Source: Syntrophomonadaceae bacterium (lineage in GTDB: Bacteria; Bacillota; Dethiobacteria; PWVN01). Taken from it: a stretch of DNA of 9,957 bases. The notes under the pieces are model-generated. The model was given only the letters and a program-made list of their open reading frames with translations, ran no database searches and was not told the DNA's origin. The stretch lies in NCBI GenBank assembly GCA_003561835.1, contig PWVN01000136.1, forward strand, positions 1-9,957, given 5' to 3'. Of the stretch, positions 1 to 4,488 are shown one piece after another (the stretch's first letter is position 1; each line of letters starts with the position of its first letter). A program made the position numbers and the translations under genes.

Positions 1-412
1 GGGTCATGAGGAGGGCAAAATTTTCCACGGAACCGGCTAGATGTTCGGCGATGGCGGCGGCGGCATCGTTACCGGAGCGGAGCATCAGGCCGTAGACCAG
101 CTCCTCCAGGTTCTTTTCCTCTCCCTCCTCCAGCCAGATGGAGGAACCCTCCACCACCGCCGCCCGGGGGCTGATCACCACCACATCCTCCAGGTTCCCC
201 AGTTCCAGGGCCAGGACGGCCGTCATGATCTTGGTGATGGAGGCCATGGGGCGCCTTATGTGGGGGTTATGGGCGTAGAGAACCCTGCCCGAATCCTTGT
301 CCATCAGAACGGCCGATTCCGAGGTGATTTCCACCTCCTCCCGGGCCAGGCCGGGAGAGACAAAAAAAAGTAAACTGGTGAGTATGGCAAATAGGATGAT
401 TTTTTTCGCCAC
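1..412 (-). CDS. dacF: D-alanyl-D-alanine carboxypeptidase (DacF/PBP5-like), 3' end outside window
   Basis: Serine peptidase of family S11 that trims the terminal D-Ala from peptidoglycan stem peptides; in spore formers such enzymes set cortex cross-linking. Only the first 137 residues are inside the window. The start is GTG at 412, nine bases after a GGAGG. Residues 1-23 form a signal peptide (Lys-rich start, hydrophobic stretch ILFAILTSLLFFV, likely cleavage after GLA), so the enzyme acts outside the membrane. The catalytic SxxK tetrad is SITK at residues 58-61 in the context RPMASITKIMTA, and the second motif SGN is at 113-115 (LRSGNDAA); the third motif (KTG) would lie beyond the left edge. 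It follows the ytfJ terminator, so it probably has its own promoter. The family is certain; whether it is the orthologue of DacF or of DacB is not decidable from this fragment. Confidence 0.92.
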   Translation of the reverse strand, partial: MAKKIILFAILTSLLFFVSPGLAREEVEITSESAVLMDKDSGRVLYAHNPHIRRPMASITKIMTAVLALELGNLEDVVVISPRAAVVEGSSIWLEEGEEKNLEELVYGLMLRSGNDAAAAIAEHLAGSVENFALLMT

Positions 413-451
413 GGTTTCAATCCTCCGGTATGGATGGAAGGTATTTGTTAA

Positions 452-479
452 TACGTATTCAAACGGGGGCCAAATATGA
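452..479 (-). promoter_or_regulatory. Possible sigma-E-like promoter for the carboxypeptidase gene
   Basis: On the minus strand TCATATT (479-473) matches the sigma-E -35 consensus KMATATT at all seven positions. After 13 bases AATACGTA (459-452) keeps the central ATAC of the -10 consensus CATACAnT but misses the flanking bases. It lies between the upstream terminator and the GTG start. The -10 is imperfect and I judged the match by eye, so this is a suggestion only. Confidence 0.3.
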
Positions 480-510
480 AAAAAAATTACACTTTGACAG
501 TGTAATTTTT
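479..510 (-). terminator. Intrinsic terminator after ytfJ
   Basis: A perfect 12-bp inverted repeat, AAAAATTACACT (482-493) and its complement (499-510), encloses a 5-base loop. Read on the minus strand the stem runs into eight T (486-479), giving a Rho-independent terminator 29 bases past the ytfJ stop. The stem is AT-rich and stands out against the GC-rich surroundings. It is nearly symmetrical, with A/T runs on both sides, but no plus-strand gene needs it. Confidence 0.8.
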
Positions 511-539
511 GTACCCGGGGTATGGATTGTCTATCTGCC

Positions 540-935
540 CTAGTGTTTGGCCTGGCTCCGGTTTTGCAGCATGTTCTCGATCTGGGTGATGATCTGGGGC
601 GCCATGTCGATGACCCGGTCCAGCATGGCGTGATGGTCCACGGGGAGGAGGCGCACCTGACCCTGGCCCACCACCAGGAAGGCTACGGGCTGCACGGTGA
701 CACCGCCGCCGCTGCCCCCGCCGAAGGGGAGTTCAATCCCCTTTTCCGGCTGCTTGTCCGGTTTGTCGAATTCGGAGCCGCCGGCGGCAAACCCGAAGGA
801 AACCCGGGAGATGGGGATGATGATGCTGCCGTCGGGGGTCTCCACCGGGTCCCCCACGATGGTGTTCACATCCACCATCTCTTTGATGTTTTCCATGGCC
901 GTCTTCATCAGGCTTTGAATGGGGTGATCTTCCAA
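540..935 (-). CDS. ytfJ: Sporulation protein YtfJ / GerW family
   Basis: Small spore protein of the GerW/YtfJ family; in Bacillus it is made in the forespore and affects germination, but its biochemical role is not known. The 131-residue length is usual for the family. Visible family features are the start ENIKEMVDVNTIVGDPV (15-31), the stretch PISRVSFGFAAGGSEF (41-56), a glycine-rich loop GGGSGGG (72-78), and VQPVAFLVVGQGQVRLLPV (81-99). There is no signal peptide or membrane segment, so it should be cytoplasmic. The start is TTG at 935, seven bases after a GGAGG that lies inside the last codons of the DUF2953 gene; only two bases separate the two genes, so translation is probably coupled. 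The hairpin at 479-510 closes the pair. Confidence 0.95.
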   Translation of the reverse strand: MEDHPIQSLMKTAMENIKEMVDVNTIVGDPVETPDGSIIIPISRVSFGFAAGGSEFDKPDKQPEKGIELPFGGGSGGGVTVQPVAFLVVGQGQVRLLPVDHHAMLDRVIDMAPQIITQIENMLQNRSQAKH

Positions 936-937
936 AA

Positions 938-1534
938 TTATCCCTCCTTTATGGATGTCTTTACGGTTTTTTGCTGCCAGAAGCGGGCCAGCTTACGGCT
1001 CAGTTCTTTCAGGAGCTGGACCGCCATGGCCCCCAGCATTCGGAAAAGGGTGAGGGGGCTCACCTCCAGGCTGCCCCGGGCGTGAAGGTTGAAAAACTGC
1101 TCCTGGTTGAAGAGGGGGTTGATGGCCACCCGGGGGGTCTGCTGCAGCTTGAAAAAGTCCCGCACCAGGACCAGCAGGCCCCCGGCCGCGCTCCACAGGA
1201 GCCCCGCCGCCATCCCCGTCACCGCTGCGTCCCCGAGGCTGAAATCCACCCGCAGGGTGAGGGCCTTCACCGCCACCCTGCCCCGCATCCGGGGGAGGAG
1301 AGAAGCCAGGTGCCAGTAGATGCGGGGGTCCACCTTCTTGACCGTCCGGACCACGTCGGGGTCCACCTCTTCCCGGGCCTCCTCGACGTTTACGGGGATC
1401 TTCAGGGCACCCCACAGGGGCTTGAGGGTCACGAAAATTTTATCCCTGTTATCTTTCCGCAGAAAAAGGATATCTATTCTCAGGGGAGAGAAGAGAAGGA
1501 AAGGGAATGTGAGGAAGATGAGGAGGTAGGTCAT
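938..1534 (-). CDS. DUF2953 domain protein (YtfI-like)
   Basis: Protein of 198 residues with a hydrophobic N-terminal segment (residues 1-16, YLLIFLTFPFLLF) that probably anchors it in the membrane. A basic, otherwise soluble part follows. A stretch around 99-125 (SLGDAAVTGMAAGLLWSAAG) fits the characteristic DUF2953 pattern, in which a GDA(A)xT motif precedes a small hydrophobic helix. Function is unknown. In Bacillus the ytfI gene lies beside ytfJ, and the same neighbours here support the call. The ATG at 1534 is ten bases after GGGAGG. The 106 bases in front, after scpB, hold the scpB terminator and no promoter I can recognise. The pair DUF2953-ytfJ probably forms its own short sporulation transcript. 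Confidence 0.85.
   Translation of the reverse strand: MTYLLIFLTFPFLLFSPLRIDILFLRKDNRDKIFVTLKPLWGALKIPVNVEEAREEVDPDVVRTVKKVDPRIYWHLASLLPRMRGRVAVKALTLRVDFSLGDAAVTGMAAGLLWSAAGGLLVLVRDFFKLQQTPRVAINPLFNQEQFFNLHARGSLEVSPLTLFRMLGAMAVQLLKELSRKLARFWQQKTVKTSIKEG
943..949 (-). promoter_or_regulatory. Ribosome binding site fixing the TTG start of ytfJ
   Basis: AAGGAGG on the minus strand forms part of the last codons (Lys-Glu-Gly) of the upstream DUF2953 gene. GGAGG is seven bases before TTG at 935. No ATG sits at a suitable distance, which supports the TTG start and coupled translation. Confidence 0.75.
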
Positions 1535-1623
1535 GGGTTCGGTGCCTCCCAGGGCTTCTGCCGGCAGGGGCTCCGGTAGGCATTCGGCAGGCCTTCTGCT
1601 CCTTATTAGCCTTTGTCCCGGGC

Positions 1624-1650
1624 AAAAAAAATATCCCCTTTTACAGGGAT
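1624..1650 (-). terminator. Intrinsic terminator overlapping the scpB stop
   Basis: Minus-strand ATCCC (1650-1646) pairs with GGGAT (1637-1633) around an eight-base loop that contains the TAA stop of scpB, and a run of eight T follows (1631-1624). An alternative pairing of six pairs with one bulged G is possible. The stem is short, so termination may be partial, and some read-through into DUF2953-ytfJ is possible. Confidence 0.6.
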
Positions 1651-2162
1651 TTTTGCATGTCCGTGAAGTTTTCCAGGGGCGGCAGGTCCCGTAAGTCGTT
1701 TAAGCCGAAGTACTGCAAAAACTTTTTCGTGGTGCCGTAGGTGATGGGCCTGCCGGGGACGCTCTTCCTGCCGGTGATGCGGATGAGCTTCTTCTTCAGG
1801 AGGTTTTCCAGGACCTTATCCACCCGGACCCCCCGGATGGCTTCGATCTCGATGCGGGTGACGGGCTGTTTGTAGGCGATGATGGCCAGGTATTCCATGG
1901 CCGCCTGGGACAGGCGCAGGGTGTGGCCCTCCCGCTCCATCTTCTGGATATAGGGGGCGGCCTCCGGGCGGGTGGCCAGCTGGTAGCCTCCCGCCACCTG
2001 CAGGATCTGCAGGCCCGATTTCTGTTCATACTCTTCCATGATGCCCGTGAGGGCTTTCTTCGTCTCCTCTAAACCGCAGCCGGTGATTTCCGCCATTTCC
2101 TTTTGGCTCAAAGGTTCCTCGGCGATAAAAAGGATGGCTTCGATAATTCCGTGTAGATCCAT
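1641..2162 (-). CDS. scpB: Segregation and condensation protein ScpB
   Basis: Kleisin-associated subunit of the bacterial SMC-ScpAB condensin, which compacts and segregates the chromosome; ScpB dimers bind the central part of ScpA. The 173 residues are normal in length and form two winged-helix domains (roughly 1-75 and 80-160). Signature stretches are IIEAILFIAEEPLS (6-19), LSQAAMEYLAIIAYKQPVTR (84-103), EIEAIRGVRVDKVLENLL (105-122) and GRPITYGTTKKFLQYFGL (137-154). It starts with ATG six bases after the scpA stop, with a GAGGGG ribosome site overlapping the end of scpA. Genes scpA and scpB are almost always adjacent in Firmicutes. A terminator overlaps its stop, so it is the last gene of its operon. 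Confidence 0.97.
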   Translation of the reverse strand: MDLHGIIEAILFIAEEPLSQKEMAEITGCGLEETKKALTGIMEEYEQKSGLQILQVAGGYQLATRPEAAPYIQKMEREGHTLRLSQAAMEYLAIIAYKQPVTRIEIEAIRGVRVDKVLENLLKKKLIRITGRKSVPGRPITYGTTKKFLQYFGLNDLRDLPPLENFTDMQKSL

Positions 2163-2168
2163 GGCTTC

Positions 2169-2909
2169 CTACCCCTCCTGCCTGGCCTGAATATAGATCA
2201 TGGAGAAGTTCTTTTCCTGCCAAACCTTGACCCTCTTGCGGCGAATCAGCTCCAGGAGGGCAAAAAACATGAGGATGACCTTGGTCCTGCTCTCCCCCGG
2301 GGCAAAGAGGGCGCTGAACTCCACGCCCTTAGACCCCGCCCTGTGGATGGTGCCCACCATCTCTTCCATGATCTCCATGACGGAGTAGCGCTCCGGGTCG
2401 ATCTCCGTCACCCGGACATCGATGGTGTCCAAAAGGTTTTGCAGGGCGCTGAAGAGGGAGGTTAAGGGCACTTCCTCCCCTTCCCAGGTATCCCCCGTCA
2501 CCCCCAGGATATCCTTGCCGTCGGGGGTGCGTACATACACCCGCTTCTGGGATTCTTCTATGTGGCGCAGCTCCCGGGCCACCTCCTGGAAGGCCTTGTA
2601 CTCCAGCATGCGGGCGATCAGGTCTTCCTGGCTCATGATGTCGGCGAAGAGGTCCTCTTCCTCTTCCGCCTCCTCCTTGCCGGCGGGCAGGAGGCGCTGG
2701 GATTTGATCTTCAAGAGGGTGGCGGCCATGACCAGGAACTCGCTGGCGATTTCCAGGTTAAGCTCCCCCATCTGCTTCAGGTACTCCAGGTAGTCGTCGG
2801 TGATCCTGGCCAGGGGGATATCGTAAATATCCACTTCCGCCTTTTGAATCAGGTAGAAGAGGGCGTCGAAGGGGCCCTCGAAAACGGGAAGCTTTACCTG
2901 GTAGGTCAT
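2169..2909 (-). CDS. scpA: Segregation and condensation protein ScpA (kleisin)
   Basis: Kleisin subunit that bridges the SMC heads and recruits ScpB. The N-terminal helical domain carries the family signature FEGPFD (10-15), EVDIYDIPLARITDDYLEYL (25-44) and LEIASEFLVMAATLLKIKS (52-70). An acidic linker (EEAEEEED, 79-86) follows. The C-terminal winged helix is recognisable at about 205-246 (FSALFAPGESRTKVILMFFALLEL, then RRKRVKVWQEKNF). I chose the ATG at 2909, giving 246 residues starting MTYQVK, because AGGAGGGG lies five bases ahead. The in-frame GTG at 2915 overlaps that ribosome site and cannot use it. FEGPLDLLL of most homologues is FEGPFDALF here, a mild variation. The gene starts 15 bases after trpS and precedes scpB by six bases. 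Confidence 0.97.
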   Translation of the reverse strand: MTYQVKLPVFEGPFDALFYLIQKAEVDIYDIPLARITDDYLEYLKQMGELNLEIASEFLVMAATLLKIKSQRLLPAGKEEAEEEEDLFADIMSQEDLIARMLEYKAFQEVARELRHIEESQKRVYVRTPDGKDILGVTGDTWEGEEVPLTSLFSALQNLLDTIDVRVTEIDPERYSVMEIMEEMVGTIHRAGSKGVEFSALFAPGESRTKVILMFFALLELIRRKRVKVWQEKNFSMIYIQARQEG

Positions 2910-2914
2910 AACCA

Positions 2915-2922
2915 CCCCTCCT
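2915..2922 (-). promoter_or_regulatory. Ribosome binding site deciding the scpA start
   Basis: AGGAGGGG followed by TGGTT and ATG at 2909. An upstream in-frame GTG begins on the last G of this element, so the ATG is the likely start and the protein is two residues shorter than the longest frame. Confidence 0.7.
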
Positions 2923-2924
2923 GC

Positions 2925-3824
2925 CTATCCCAGGCCCATGACTGCCCGGACTTCCTCCATGGTCTCCCGGGCCACGGCCCCGGCCCTCCCGGCCCCGGAC
3001 CTGAGGACGTCCTCCAGATAGCCCGGGTCTTTCATGAGTTCCTGCCGCTTTTCGTGGAGGGGGTTTAAGGTCTCCTGCATCCGGGCGGCCAGGTGCTTCT
3101 TGCATTCCACGCAGCCCACCGTCCCCTTACGGCAGCGGGCGGCAAAGCCTTCCGCGTCGGCGGCGTCAAAGATCCGGCGAAATTTGTAGACGGTGCAGAC
3201 ATCGGGGTCGCCGGGGTCCGTCTTGCGGATCCGCTGGGGGTCCGTCACCATGAGGCGCACCTTCTCGGCCACCTCTTCCGGGCCCGCCGACATGTGGATG
3301 ACGTTGCCGTAGCTCTTGCTCATCTTGCGGCCGTCCAGGCCGGGAATGAGCTTGTACTCGTTTAAGAGGGTCTTGGGCTCGGGGAAGACCTTCCGGTAGA
3401 GGAGGATGTCCGCCGTCTGCAGGAGGGGATAGCCCAGGAACCCGTAGGTGCGCAGGTCCGTCCGGTCGATCTGCTGGATCTGGTCCTTGTAGGTGGGGCA
3501 GCGCTCCAGCCAGGACAGGGGCGTAAACATGGAGAAGAGGAGATGGAGCTCCGCATGTTCCTTCACATCCGACTGGCGGAAGATGACGGATTTTTCCGGG
3601 TCAAGGCCGGCGCTCAGCCAGTCCGTCACGATCTCCAGGGTGTTCTCCCGGATTTCCCCGGGATCGTCGTAGGCGGTGGTCATGGCGTGCCAGTCCACCA
3701 CGCAGTAAAAACACCGGTGCCCCTGGTCCTGCAGCTCAACCCAGTTTTCCAGGGCTCCGAAGAGGTTTCCCAGCTGCAGGCGGCCCGTGGGGCGCATGCC
3801 GCTGAAGATGGATTCTATTTCCAT
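2925..3824 (-). CDS. trpS: Tryptophanyl-tRNA synthetase with an in-frame core deletion
   Basis: Class Ic synthetase that charges tRNA-Trp. The HIGH-type motif is GRLQLGN (14-20), and the lid motif KMSKS is intact at 167-171 (GLDGRKMSKSYGN). Other family stretches are FRQSDVKEHAELH (82-94), CPTYKDQIQ (109-117), YPLLQTADILLY (132-143) and the late CTVY and GCVECKK segments. Homologues continue after ILLY with about 29 residues containing VPVGEDQ and HLE.TR.IARRFN..YG before VFPEP; here ILLYRK joins directly to VFPEP at residues 141-150. This explains the 299-residue length against the usual 325-335. The missing strand and helix help bind ATP and tryptophan, so the product should be inactive or badly impaired, yet the rest of the frame is intact. 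The ATG at 3824 is nine bases after AGAAGG. No T-box leader is present because the gene lies inside an operon. Identity is sure; function is in doubt, and an assembly error is possible. Confidence 0.93.
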   Translation of the reverse strand: MEIESIFSGMRPTGRLQLGNLFGALENWVELQDQGHRCFYCVVDWHAMTTAYDDPGEIRENTLEIVTDWLSAGLDPEKSVIFRQSDVKEHAELHLLFSMFTPLSWLERCPTYKDQIQQIDRTDLRTYGFLGYPLLQTADILLYRKVFPEPKTLLNEYKLIPGLDGRKMSKSYGNVIHMSAGPEEVAEKVRLMVTDPQRIRKTDPGDPDVCTVYKFRRIFDAADAEGFAARCRKGTVGCVECKKHLAARMQETLNPLHEKRQELMKDPGYLEDVLRSGAGRAGAVARETMEEVRAVMGLG

Positions 3825-3846
3825 AATTTTACACCTTCTTTCTCCC

Positions 3847-4470
3847 TCAGATGATCAAGAAGACCAGGCCGAAGAGGAGATTGTAGAGAAATGAAACGGC
3901 GGGTATCAGGATGCTGCCCAGGACGCCGCTGAAGATGAGGAGGATGAGGATCAGGAACCCGTACTGTTCCAGCTGGGCGAAGATATAGTCGTACCGGTGG
4001 GGCAGCAGGCTGGCCAGGACCTTGGACCCGTCCAGGGGCGGCACGGGGATCAGGTTGAAGACGGCGATGATGAGGTTGAAGAAAATGATGATGAAGATGA
4101 GATTGGCCAGGTGTTCGTTGGGAAGGTTAACGAATTGCCACCTCCGCAGGACCATGAAAACAAAGGCGATGAGGATATTGGCCAGGGGGCCGGCCAGGGA
4201 TACCAGGATAACCCCCCGGCGCCGGTCTCCCCGGAAGTTCATGGGGTTGATGGGTACCGGTTTGGCCCAGCCGAAGCGGGCGATCCAGAGCATCAGCATG
4301 CCGATGGGGTCCAGGTGGTTTATGGGGTTTAAGGTCAGCCGGTTGTGGTAGCGGGGGGTGGGGTCCCCCAGGTGGTCGGCCACCCGGGCGTGGGCATATT
4401 CATGAAAGACCAGGGCGATGATGACTGCCGGGATGCGGTAGAGCATTTCCAGGGAAAAAAGGGCGGGCAC
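3847..4470 (-). CDS. Site-2-protease-family membrane metalloprotease (M50, YwhC-like)
   Basis: Polytopic membrane zinc protease of peptidase family M50. Residues 23-27 are HEYAH, the HExxH zinc and catalytic motif in a first membrane helix. NLIPVPPLDG (139-148) supplies the third metal ligand, Asp147, in a later helix. Between them are DPTPRYHNRLTLNPINHLDPIG (36-57), typical of the short PDZ-less group, and SLAGPLANILIAF (91-103). Further hydrophobic helices lie at about 122-139, 170-184 and 187-207. At 207 residues it is a minimal member with no PDZ or CBS domain, so its substrate cannot be guessed. The start is GTG at 4470 after AAGGAA at ten bases; the ATG at residue 9 has no ribosome site. 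It sits 18 bases after the nucleotidyltransferase and 22 bases before trpS, a common Firmicutes arrangement. Confidence 0.95.
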   Translation of the reverse strand: MPALFSLEMLYRIPAVIIALVFHEYAHARVADHLGDPTPRYHNRLTLNPINHLDPIGMLMLWIARFGWAKPVPINPMNFRGDRRRGVILVSLAGPLANILIAFVFMVLRRWQFVNLPNEHLANLIFIIIFFNLIIAVFNLIPVPPLDGSKVLASLLPHRYDYIFAQLEQYGFLILILLIFSGVLGSILIPAVSFLYNLLFGLVFLII

Positions 4471-4488
4471 GAAAGATCAATTCCTTTC

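Noticed and set aside
14..20. Loss of the HIGH motif in TrpRS (QLGN, residues 14-20 of that protein; not a DNA position)
   Set aside because: TrpRS vary at the first position of this motif (TIGN and HLGN are both normal), so the Gln is acceptable and not a further defect.
494..526. Plus-strand TTGACA and TATGGA as a promoter
   Set aside because: The spacing is 21 bases, the TTGACA is formed by the loop and stem of the terminator, and there is no plus-strand gene to drive.
971..1579. 202-codon plus-strand open frame opposite DUF2953
   Set aside because: Shadow frame; the minus-strand gene has a ribosome site, a family match and its expected neighbour ytfJ.
3824..3846. T-box or riboswitch leader before trpS
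   Set aside because: Only 22 bases separate trpS from the upstream gene, which is too little room for such a leader.
3936..4102. GAT/GAA-rich, nearly repetitive stretches
   Set aside because: These are the complement of codons for Ile/Leu/Phe in the membrane helices of the S2P-like protease, not tandem repeats.
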